The notes beneath the pieces are model-generated. The model was not told the DNA's origin and did not search any database. It saw nothing but the letters and a program-made list of their open reading frames with translations. 64,000 nucleotides of DNA from Collinsella aerofaciens (GTDB lineage Bacteria; Actinomycetota; Coriobacteriia; Coriobacteriales; Coriobacteriaceae): positions 1-64,000 of the forward strand of contig NZ_JADNHZ010000006.1 in NCBI RefSeq assembly GCF_015554145.1, given 5' to 3'. Made by a program: the position numbers and the translations under genes. Of the stretch, positions 58,138 through 64,000 are shown in pieces. The first letter of the stretch is position 1. Every line of letters starts with the position of its first letter.

Positions 58138-59424
58138 TTAGGCGACGGTACGAAGAATCTGGCAGCGCACATTCTGAGAACCGCCAAAACCGCGCAGGAA
58201 GGCCGTCTCGGGAACCTTCTTCATCTGGGTGGCACCGGCGACGCCGCGCATCTGCTTGACGGCCTCGACGATATCGGCGATGCCGGATGCGCCATGAGCG
58301 TGACCGAAGTTGCAACGGCCACCGTGCGGGTTGATGGGCTTATCACCGTCAAAAGCGGTGCGACCATCGATCGCGTACTTCCAAGCCTCGCCGCGCGGAA
58401 TATAGCCGCACTCCTCAGCCGAGACAATCTCGGAAGCCAGGAAGAAGTCGTTGCACATAAACAGGTCAATCTCGTCGGAGCTCACGCCGGTAAGGTCATA
58501 GACCTGCTTGGCGGCAAGCTCGGTAGCCCAGTGCTCGTTGTGGAGCAGACCGGCCTCGACAGCAGAGGCGCCCGTACCCAGCACCTCGATAGGCGCATAC
58601 GGCACGCCCATGGCCTTGGCCTTCTCCGTGGGCATCACGACAACAGCGGCGGCACCGTCGCACTTCTTCTCAAAGCCGGTAACGCGCAGGTACTGCGTAA
58701 CGCGCGGGTTGTACATGCTCTTGAGATACTCGTCGGCGGTATCGAACCCAGCTGCCTTCGCATCCTCCTCGACCGTGGTCTCGTACCAGGCAAGGGGATT
58801 CAGGACGGCACCGCGGCGAAGGCTCTTGGTAAGGCCGTTCAGGGCGTCATCGATCTGATCGGCAGTAAGGTCGTACTGCATCGAATACTCGTTGATCCAG
58901 TTGTCGAACGACACGCCAAAGGCACCATCGAGTGGGCGACCATACGCGCGGTCATAGATCTTATCGAGCGAGGGAATCATGACGTCGAGCGTAAAGTCCT
59001 GGCGAATATGCGAGGGCATGTGCTCAACGGGAAGGGTCGAAGCCAAATCGCAGGCACCCGTAAGGACGACATCGTAGGCACCGGAGGCGACTGCCATCAC
59101 GGCCTGCTCAAGGGCGACGTAGCCCGTGCAGCAAGCCTCGGAATGATGGACGGAACCCTTGGCGCGAACGCCAAACCAATCGGCAACCTGCATGTTGGGG
59201 GTAATGCAATCGCCAACAAGATACGGATTGGCGCTGCCGTGATAGAAAAAGTCGATATCGCGGGGCTCAAGACCGGCATCGGCAATTGCCTCGAGGGCCG
59301 CATAGCCAAACGCCTCGCCCTCGCCAATACCCTGGGTCTCGGGATGTTCCTCAAAATCCTTGAACGGGGTGCAGCCTACGCCTACAATCGAGACGCTGCG
59401 CATGTTCTTTCCGAGCGTAACCAC
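58138..59424 (-). CDS. SCPx-type thiolase/acyltransferase
   Basis: A 428-aa thiolase-fold protein. The nucleophile is probably C98 in HHSEACCTGYVALEQA (pattern CxTG), and the His motifs are NPHGGRCNFGHAHGASG. The second catalytic Cys of true thiolases (CxGGG near the C-terminus) is replaced by FLRGFGGSQN, as in some OB-fold-dependent acyltransferases. It therefore may transfer or cleave acyl groups rather than make acetoacetyl-CoA. The GTG at 59424 has AGGATG ~9 bases upstream; ATG 59403 (MRSVSIVGVG) is the alternative and fits family starts. First gene of the block after the regulator. Confidence 0.83.
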   Translation of the reverse strand: MVTLGKNMRSVSIVGVGCTPFKDFEEHPETQGIGEGEAFGYAALEAIADAGLEPRDIDFFYHGSANPYLVGDCITPNMQVADWFGVRAKGSVHHSEACCTGYVALEQAVMAVASGAYDVVLTGACDLASTLPVEHMPSHIRQDFTLDVMIPSLDKIYDRAYGRPLDGAFGVSFDNWINEYSMQYDLTADQIDDALNGLTKSLRRGAVLNPLAWYETTVEEDAKAAGFDTADEYLKSMYNPRVTQYLRVTGFEKKCDGAAAVVVMPTEKAKAMGVPYAPIEVLGTGASAVEAGLLHNEHWATELAAKQVYDLTGVSSDEIDLFMCNDFFLASEIVSAEECGYIPRGEAWKYAIDGRTAFDGDKPINPHGGRCNFGHAHGASGIADIVEAVKQMRGVAGATQMKKVPETAFLRGFGGSQNVRCQILRTVA

Positions 59425-59476
59425 TGAATATCACATCCTAATCATGTGAAGGTGTACGAAATGATGGCGCAGTCCG

Positions 59477-59508
59477 GCCGCGAGCGAAGGTGAGAGAGCG
59501 CTCGCGGC
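59477..59508. other. Hairpin in the thiolase operon leader
   Basis: GCCGCGAGCG pairs with CGCTCGCGGC around a 12-base loop, about 55 bases before the thiolase start. It has a T-tail only on the + strand, so an attenuator role in the operon direction is uncertain. Confidence 0.45.
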
Positions 59509-59590
59509 TTTTCTGTGCCGTCACACGTTGAACTACTGCAGTGGTTCTTTTGAACGTAGCTTTAGTGTAAGAGTGGTTTATTTGGTGCCG

Positions 59591-59617
59591 TGGGACAAAA
59601 TGCCGCTATGTGTCCCA
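59591..59617. promoter_or_regulatory. Candidate TetR operator TGGGACA-N13-TGTCCCA
   Basis: A perfect 7-bp inverted repeat with a 13-base spacer in the 322-base region between the TetR gene and the thiolase gene. It is the most symmetric site there and would overlap or precede the operon promoter. Confidence 0.45.
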
Positions 59618-59740
59618 TCATTTGGTACGCATAGCTAAATTTCGTTCCAAATAGCAGATAAATGACTATGCTTAAAGCCGATTCATAGGGCTGGAACGCT
59701 TTGAGTTCACTGCATGCGCAACCGTTCATCCCTAAAAAAC

Positions 59741-59765
59741 AGCCGCTCACCCGAGCGGCTTTTCA
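59741..59765 (-). terminator. Terminator overlapping the tetR stop codon
   Basis: AGCCGCTC / GAGCGGCT stem followed on the - strand by GTTTTTTAGGG. The TGA of the TetR gene (59747-59749) lies within the hairpin. Confidence 0.75.
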
Positions 59766-60364
59766 AAATCAGGGATCCGCGGATGCCAATGGCGCGATGC
59801 ATCGTCGACAAAGAGCGGTGCGTAGAACATGCGATTGAGCGCGGCGGCAACGGTTCGTGCCTCAAGGTCAGGCCGGACTTCGAGCCAATACTGGATGAGG
59901 TTATGGTGGCCCGCAAGCGCAAAAGCAAGATACAGATCGAGGTCCGTCTCATCTGAAAACGTCGACCGCAAACGATCGCGAAAATAGTCATGCATGAAGA
60001 TCGTTGCCTTGTGTGCAAACACGGGATCACCGTTATCGCTGTTAAGCGCCAGGACTTTCGAGCGATTGGCCTTGAGGATTTCCATGCGCTTGATCATCGT
60101 GGGCGTGGGATCAAGCTGCGCATCACCAAAACGAGCCTCAAGGGCAACGTCGTTAATGTCTTGCATGTTCTGGAGCAGCTCATCTTCAAAGCGCTTGACC
60201 ACATCATCGACAGAGCGGTAACAACGATAGAAGGTTGATTTTGATGTATGGGCAAGACGGAGTACGTCGGTGACCTTAATCGATTGCACAGGCGTTGTCG
60301 CCATAAGTTCAAAGACGGCGCCTTCGATCCGCGAAGCAATATCGTTTTTAGCGTTCAGTGACAT
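59747..60364 (-). CDS. TetR-family regulator
   Basis: A 205-aa protein with a TetR helix-turn-helix: IEGAVFELMATTPVQSIKVTDVLRLAHTSKSTFYRCYRSVDDV in pieces (VTDVLRLAHTSKSTFYRCY). The C-terminal ligand domain is helical and of the DUF-type seen in clostridial TetR (FALAGHHNLIQYWLE). GGGGAGGCC precedes the ATG. It lies just ahead of the thiolase-ACP-Ptb-Buk operon and is the obvious candidate to control it in response to an acyl or aromatic ligand. A terminator overlaps its stop codon. Confidence 0.87.
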   Translation of the reverse strand: MSLNAKNDIASRIEGAVFELMATTPVQSIKVTDVLRLAHTSKSTFYRCYRSVDDVVKRFEDELLQNMQDINDVALEARFGDAQLDPTPTMIKRMEILKANRSKVLALNSDNGDPVFAHKATIFMHDYFRDRLRSTFSDETDLDLYLAFALAGHHNLIQYWLEVRPDLEARTVAAALNRMFYAPLFVDDASRHWHPRIPDFEKPLG

Positions 60365-60393
60365 AGAAGGCCTCCCCTGTTGGCGATTGGCTA

Positions 60394-61038
60394 CTATGCT
60401 ACCCGAAAGGCATGCTCCTCAATGGCGATATGGGGCATAGAACGCGCTGCACAAGAGATGACACACTGGCCAAACACCACCGAGGAAGTAAACCATCCGC
60501 TCGGCAACCCGTCTTTGCGGGGATCGATTGAAAAGCCGGACCCCTCCGCCTTCAGGACGGCTTCGATACGCGTCCAAACCCGACACAGCCGAAAGGCGCG
60601 TTCCTGCGAATCTGCCGCAGCGTCAATCCACGCCCGTTCCCTTGAGCTCGCCATACGCTCAACCGCAATAGGTACAATCTCATCGACCGCCTCGATATCC
60701 ACGCCAATAGGTCCTCCGACCGACCGAGCAACATCGGAAACAGCGAGGACGGCCACGCTTCCGCCATGTGAAATGGAGATAGAGGGGGCCTCCCCATCCG
60801 CAAGCTCGATCTTGCCGAAAGCAGAACGCGCAAGCTGGGTGTCGTCGAAGACACCCAGGGCGTCGCGAAGCAGCAGACCCACGCCCGCAGCTTCCCTCCG
60901 AGACGCAATGGGGAGATCTCCATTGGAGGCACGCGAGGCATAACGTCCCGCGATTGATGCCATATCAACGGTCTCGCCGGGATCGATCGCAGAAACGTCA
61001 ACGAGGTGCACGGTTATGTTCAAAATGGTCAACCCCAC
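60394..61038 (-). CDS. 4'-phosphopantetheinyl transferase (Sfp-type)
   Basis: A 214-aa Sfp-like enzyme. Core motifs are APSISISHGGSVAVLAV, GPIGVDIEAVDEI (metal Asp and Glu) and RLCRVWTRIEAVLKAEGSGF, a form of the W-x-x-K/R-E-A-x-x-K signature with Ile where Lys/Glu order varies. It moves phosphopantetheine from CoA to a carrier protein Ser. The nearest carrier is the odd ACP at 57326-57559, so the pair probably belongs together. The start is uncertain (GTG 61038 without a clear ribosome site). It lies upstream of the TetR gene on the same strand. Confidence 0.82.
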   Translation of the reverse strand: MGLTILNITVHLVDVSAIDPGETVDMASIAGRYASRASNGDLPIASRREAAGVGLLLRDALGVFDDTQLARSAFGKIELADGEAPSISISHGGSVAVLAVSDVARSVGGPIGVDIEAVDEIVPIAVERMASSRERAWIDAAADSQERAFRLCRVWTRIEAVLKAEGSGFSIDPRKDGLPSGWFTSSVVFGQCVISCAARSMPHIAIEEHAFRVA

Positions 61039-61110
61039 TCGATTGAGATGACAAGGCTAAACTGACGCTCAGAACCGCTCTTTCATGAATCGAGGTACCT
61101 TTTGCCGACG

Positions 61111-61145
61111 ATTTGGCGACCCATTTGGCGACCCATTTGGCGACC
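61111..61145. repeat. 12-bp tandem repeat, about 3 copies
   Basis: ATTTGGCGACCC is repeated head to tail 2.9 times in the spacer between the tRNA cluster terminator and the transferase gene. Confidence 0.8.
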
Positions 61146-61153
61146 AAAACAAA

Positions 61154-61182
61154 ACAGCCCAGAGGACATAGCCTCTGGGCTG
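61154..61182 (-). terminator. Terminator of the tRNA-Gly/Val unit
   Basis: CAGCCCAGAGG pairs with CCTCTGGGCTG, followed on the - strand by TTTTGTTTTGG, 9 bases after the tRNA-Val CCA. Confidence 0.85.
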
Positions 61183-61190
61183 CGAACATT

Positions 61191-61266
61191 TGGTGGGCGT
61201 TAGAAGATTTGAACTTCTGACCTCTTCCGTGTCAGGGAAGCGCTCTCCCCCTGAGCTAAACGCCCA
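61191..61266 (-). tRNA. tRNA-Val (anticodon GAC)
   Basis: 76 bases including an encoded CCA. Acceptor arms TGGGCGT / ACGCCCA, anticodon arm CTTCC-CTGACAC-GGAAG with GAC, and T loop GTTCAAAT. Confidence 0.95.
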
Positions 61267-61268
61267 AA

Positions 61269-61344
61269 TGGAGCGGACAACGGGGCTCGAACCCGCGACC
61301 CCAACCTTGGCAAGGTTGTGCTCTACCAACTGAGCCATGTCCGC
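61269..61344 (-). tRNA. tRNA-Gly (anticodon GCC), copy 1
   Basis: 76 bases with encoded CCA. Acceptor GCGGACA / TGTCCGC, anticodon arm CAACC-TTGCCAA-GGTTG, and T loop GGTTCGAGCCC. Two bases from tRNA-Val and likely co-transcribed. Confidence 0.96.
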
Positions 61345-61485
61345 TTACGAGGATTAATTTTACGTGATACCCGCATCCTATGCAAGAACTTTTTTTGAAA
61401 AGTTTTGCGACGCCCTCGCGAACCTCGCAAAGACATCAGCCACCACGGAAAGCACAGGCAAACGCAAACTCGCCGCAAGAGGCCC

Positions 61486-63219
61486 CTACAACTCAGCGAG
61501 CATGATCCAGGCAGAACTGTCCTGCGCGAGCCTGCCGTCTACAAGCGGTGATGAGGTGAGCAGGACCCTGCCCGTCGGCAGCTCCACGGGTGCTGCACCG
61601 AAGTTCGTCACACACGCCCAGCCGTTGTCGCGGCGATAGGCGATGACGCCACCCTCAGCGCCCTCGGCACCATCCGCAAGGCCGGTGCGTCCGTCAAGAT
61701 CAAGCCACTTAAGATCGTTGGCGCACCCGCGCAGCTTGCGCCGCAGCCAGAGGGCGTCACGATAGAGCGCAAGCATCGATGTCGGGTCCGCTTCTTCCCT
61801 ATCGGCAGCGTAATCGGAAAACCATGCAGGCTGCAGCAGATGGGGCGCCGCATCGGCGTCCGCCGGTGAAAACCCAAACGATCCGCCCTGCGCGGGATCG
61901 TCCGCCGCCACCCACGGCAGGGGCACACGGCAGCCGTCTCGCCCCTTCTCGCGCTTCGGTCCGTGCGTATTGGTCGCAGTAGGATCTTCGAGTGCGGCCC
62001 ACGGGATATCGGCCACCTCAAAAAGGCCGAGCTCCTCACCCTGATACACGTATGCCGAGCCCGGAAGCGCCAGCTCGAGCAAAAGGGCCGCCCGCGCGCG
62101 GCGCTCGCCGAGTTCACGGTCCTCGTCATAAGACGACCCGTCGCGTAAGAGCCAGTCGAGCGCAATCTGGTGGTAGCGCGTCGCCTTGATCTGCGGCAGG
62201 GCATAGCGCGTCGCCACGCGCGGCACGTCGTGGTTGGAGAGCACCCAGGTCGAGGCGGAATCGGATTCTATAGCTGCCTTCAAGCCCTCCTCGATTGCAG
62301 CGTGCATGTCATCATAGGTCCAAGTGGCCTTGGCAAACTCAAAGTTGAATGTCTGGCCAAGCTCGCTGGGACGCGCGTAGAGATACTGGCGCTCGGGCAG
62401 CACCCACGCCTCGGCAACGGCGCTGCGTGGCGGATCATAGCGGTCGAACACGCGGCGCCACTCGCGATAGATCTCGTGGACCTCGTTGCGGTCCCACAGC
62501 GGATGGGTGCCGTCGTCAACCATGTCATCGCCCTCGGCGAGATGCCACCGGTCGAGGTCATCGCGGTCGAGATCCTTGGCGAGACCGTGCGCCACATCAA
62601 TGCGAAAGCCATCGACGCCTCGATCGCTCCAAAACGCCAGGACGTCGCAAAAGAACGCATGAACCTCGGGGCACGACCAGTCAAAGTCCGGCTGCTCGGG
62701 CGTAAACATGTGCAGATACCACTGACCGTCCGCGACGCGCGTCCAGGCGGGGCCGCCAAAGTTGGCATTCCAATTGGTGGGAGGCAGCTCGCCATGCTCG
62801 CCGCGACCATCACGGAAGATATAACGGTCGCGCTCGGGCGATCCGGGGCCGGCGGCAAGAGCGGCTTTGAACCAGGGGTGCTGGTTGGACGAATGGTTGG
62901 GCACGATGTCGACGATGACCTTGATGCCGTGCGCGTGAGCCGCAGTGATCATGTCATCGAAGTCGTCAAGCGACCCGAGACGTGGGTCGACATCGCAGTA
63001 GTCCGCCACATCATAGCCGCCATCGACGAGAGGCGATGGGTAAAACGGGCTCAGCCAGATGGCCTCGATACCCAGCTGCTCAAGATAGTCCATCTGCTGG
63101 GTAATGCCCGCGATATCGCCCAGACCCGAACCAGTCGAATCCTTAAACGAGCGCGGGTAGATCTGATAGATCGCGGCGTCGGACATCCATGAGCGCGAAG
63201 AAGACTTTTCTGTAGCCAT
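61486..63219 (-). CDS. GH13 alpha-glucosidase (oligo-1,6-glucosidase/sucrose-type family)
   Basis: A 577-aa cytosolic glycoside hydrolase family 13 enzyme. Region I is VIVDIVPNHS, region II is GVDGFRIDVAH (nucleophile D208), region III is AVAEAWVLPE (acid/base E270), and region IV is VLSNHDVPR (D331). The opening DAAIYQIYPRSFKDSTGSG is the GH13_30/31-like actinobacterial type. Likely products are glucose from alpha-1,4/1,6-linked oligosaccharides; linkage preference is not readable. ATG 63219 has AAGGGAGAT upstream; the long extension to 63567 is not coding. It lies inside the tRNA cluster with no sugar transporter beside it. Confidence 0.9.
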   Translation of the reverse strand: MATEKSSSRSWMSDAAIYQIYPRSFKDSTGSGLGDIAGITQQMDYLEQLGIEAIWLSPFYPSPLVDGGYDVADYCDVDPRLGSLDDFDDMITAAHAHGIKVIVDIVPNHSSNQHPWFKAALAAGPGSPERDRYIFRDGRGEHGELPPTNWNANFGGPAWTRVADGQWYLHMFTPEQPDFDWSCPEVHAFFCDVLAFWSDRGVDGFRIDVAHGLAKDLDRDDLDRWHLAEGDDMVDDGTHPLWDRNEVHEIYREWRRVFDRYDPPRSAVAEAWVLPERQYLYARPSELGQTFNFEFAKATWTYDDMHAAIEEGLKAAIESDSASTWVLSNHDVPRVATRYALPQIKATRYHQIALDWLLRDGSSYDEDRELGERRARAALLLELALPGSAYVYQGEELGLFEVADIPWAALEDPTATNTHGPKREKGRDGCRVPLPWVAADDPAQGGSFGFSPADADAAPHLLQPAWFSDYAADREEADPTSMLALYRDALWLRRKLRGCANDLKWLDLDGRTGLADGAEGAEGGVIAYRRDNGWACVTNFGAAPVELPTGRVLLTSSPLVDGRLAQDSSAWIMLAEL

Positions 63220-63317
63220 GGGGCGTATCTCCCTTGCAACGAGGTTATGCGAGATGCCCACGATGATACGCCCAAAGCGGATATTCGCGGCAAACAACGC
63301 CACAGCCACGACCCAAA

Positions 63318-63344
63318 ACGCTCGCTCCCTCTCGGGTTCGAACC
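63318..63344. repeat. 27-bp direct repeat, copy 1
   Basis: A sequence starting ACGCTCGCTCCCTCTCGGG, ending in a T-arm-like GTTCGAACC. It matches copy 2 at 26 of 27 positions. Confidence 0.75.
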
Positions 63345-63525
63345 TCCCGGGACGAATCGACCGATTAGTGAAAAGAACGGAAAACCCACTCCCCCGGCCA
63401 CGACAGCGAGCGGGCTCCGGGTGCCCCAGGTTGCCGCGAAAGAGGAGGGAAGCGTACTTTATGTACGCGACCGACGATTGAGGGGCAAGATGGGGTGCCC
63501 GGGGCTCGCGCAGCGTCAACAAAAA

Positions 63526-63547
63526 ACGCGGTTCGTTAGAACCGCGT
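63526..63547 (-). terminator. Rho-independent terminator
   Basis: ACGCGGTTC / GAACCGCGT stem with TTTTTTG downstream on the - strand, right after the truncated tRNA-Gly end. Confidence 0.8.
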
Positions 63548-63554
63548 AAGATAG

Positions 63555-63573
63555 TTGGAGCGGACAACGGGGC
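63555..63573 (-). pseudogene. Truncated tRNA-Gly 3' end
   Basis: TGGAGCGGACAACGGGGC is identical to the CCA end, acceptor and first T-arm bases of the tRNA-Gly genes. It then changes to unrelated sequence (GTCTGCG). The rest of the tRNA is missing, yet a terminator still follows it. Confidence 0.75.
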
Positions 63574-63662
63574 GTCTGCGTATCCGCTTCGCGGATCCGC
63601 ACCGGCTTCGGTCGCCTGTCGGCGTCCTCGCCAGCTCGCTACAAACGCTCCGCGTTTGCTTA

Positions 63663-63689
63663 ACGCTCGCTCCCTCTCGGGTTCGAGCC
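63663..63689. repeat. 27-bp direct repeat, copy 2
   Basis: Second copy of the repeat at 63318-63344, with one difference near the end (GTTCGAGCC). It lies between the truncated and the second intact tRNA-Gly. Confidence 0.75.
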
Positions 63690-63703
63690 CATACGATGGG
63701 TAC

Positions 63704-63735
63704 GAAAAAGCCCGGCTACCGTAGTAGTCGGGCTG
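63704..63735 (-). terminator. Rho-independent terminator
   Basis: AGCCCGACT / AGCCGGGCT stem with one G-T pair, followed on the - strand by TTTTTCG, just past the CCA of the second tRNA-Gly. Confidence 0.85.
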
Positions 63736-63742
63736 TTGCGTT

Positions 63743-63818
63743 TGGAGCGGACAACGGGGCTCGAACCCGCGACCCCAACCTTGGCAAGGTTGTGCTCTAC
63801 CAACTGAGCCATGTCCGC
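63743..63818 (-). tRNA. tRNA-Gly (anticodon GCC), copy 2
   Basis: 76 bases including encoded CCA, identical over its length to copy 1. Confidence 0.96.
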
Positions 63819-63860
63819 ATATTTAAAACAAAACGGGCGCCGGAGCGCCCGGATGTTGCC

Positions 63861-63934
63861 TGGAGGCGAAGCCCGGATTCGAACCGGGGGTAAAGGCTTT
63901 GCAGGCCTCTGCCTTACCACTTGGCCACTTCGCC
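63861..63934 (-). tRNA. tRNA-Cys (anticodon GCA)
   Basis: 74 bases including encoded CCA. Acceptor GGCGAAG / CTTCGCC, anticodon loop CTGCAAA with GCA, and T loop GGTTCGAATCC. Small GC hairpins separate it from the tRNA-Gly genes on both sides. Confidence 0.95.
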
Positions 63935-63968
63935 GAAAAAGGACCGCCTAAACGGTCCGGAAATGCAA

Positions 63969-64000
63969 TGGAGCGGACAACGGGGCTCGAACCCGCGACC
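63969..64000 (-). tRNA. tRNA-Gly (GCC), copy 3, cut by the window end
   Basis: The last 32 bases of the window are identical to the 3' part of copies 1 and 2, from CCA through the T arm. The anticodon lies outside the window, so GCC is inferred. Confidence 0.8.

Larger units (their letters stand above)
63220..63742. other. Intergenic region with tRNA-like fragments
   Basis: 523 bases without a gene. It holds two copies of a 27-bp repeat, a truncated tRNA-Gly 3' end and two terminators, all described separately. The rest shows short palindromes (GCGTAC-TTTAT-GTACGC near 63450) but nothing assignable. Confidence 0.6.

Noticed and set aside
61486-63567. Long form of the GH13 gene starting at 63567
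   Set aside because: The extra 116 residues are low-complexity translation of the tRNA-fragment region; the ATG at 63219 has a ribosome site and the family start.
1-64000. CRISPR array, prophage or insertion sequence
   Set aside because: No regularly spaced repeats, no transposase, integrase or phage structural gene seen; repeats found are short palindromes or tRNA-like fragments.

Overview
The window looks like a chromosomal segment of a Collinsella-type gut actinobacterium (Coriobacteriia). It is G+C rich by eye (about 60%). It carries Coriobacteriia-style gene sets: a fructoselysine (frl) locus, anaerobic nrdDG, a DUF3793-flavodoxin pair and a Ptb-Buk module. It also carries anaerobe-type enzymes such as glycyl-radical ribonucleotide reductase, flavodoxin and a 4Fe-4S aldo/keto reductase. 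Genus assignment is an inference from protein families; no rRNA gene is present.

Layout. 1-4.1 kb: an AT-rich, probably acquired block with a B12-type radical SAM enzyme, an MFS transporter split in two frames at an A8 tract, a DUF2087 protein and a small conserved protein. 4.2-6.7 kb: two unknown proteins with low-complexity regions. 6.7-8.2 kb: a lipoprotein plus a Tat-exported cysteine-peptidase-like protein, also AT-rich. 8.5-13.2 kb: ettA, an SdpI/ArsR pair, tcdA and a TatD nuclease. 13.2-20.3 kb: a 29-bp inverted-repeat element, then the frl operon (kinase, deglycase, epimerase, amidohydrolase, YfcC transporter) and its GntR regulator. 20.4-24.7 kb: two HAD phosphatases, pgi and an isolated half iron-alcohol-dehydrogenase. 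24.8-26.8 kb: an SOS-type UmuC/YolD pair behind tandem LexA boxes. 26.8-28.6 kb: metal-linked genes (CopZ-like, DUF3793, flavodoxin). 28.7-31.8 kb: an amino-acid ABC transporter. 31.9-38.5 kb: nfo, oxidoreductases, cyclase, ketopantoate-reductase-like protein and a secreted protein. 38.8-41.3 kb: metY with a divergent LysR regulator. 41.4-47.8 kb: rnhA, oxidoreductase, acylphosphatase, Fur-family regulator, HAD, UreE-like protein, SlyD-like FKBP, dipeptidase and a YgjP-type protease. 47.8-49.5 kb: folE-HD-folB. 49.6-53.1 kb: nrdG/nrdD behind NrdR boxes. 53.3-61.0 kb: a nine-gene, same-strand acyl-metabolism block. 61.2-64 kb: tRNA genes around a GH13 glucosidase.

How the genes work together. 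The frl operon would import a glycated amine, phosphorylate it (FrlD), epimerise it if needed (FrlC) and cleave it to glucose 6-phosphate plus amine (FrlB). The nearby pgi passes glucose 6-phosphate to glycolysis. The 53-61 kb block joins an SCPx-type thiolase, a DUF35 OB-fold partner and a stand-alone carrier protein to phosphotransacylase and butyrate kinase. An MFS transporter, a TetR regulator and a phosphopantetheinyl transferase accompany them. It reads as a route that ends in acyl phosphate and ATP from a substrate I cannot name, and it is the best candidate here for an undescribed system.

Non-coding structure is rich. There are two covarying palindromes around an oxidoreductase gene, two nested inverted-repeat elements (13.2 and 50.4 kb) and inverted repeats at 50.2 and 53.3 kb. 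Recognisable operators for LexA, NrdR and CsoR are present, and possibly one for a DtxR-type regulator. The tRNA cluster includes three Gly(GCC) genes (one cut by the window end) and a truncated fourth copy.
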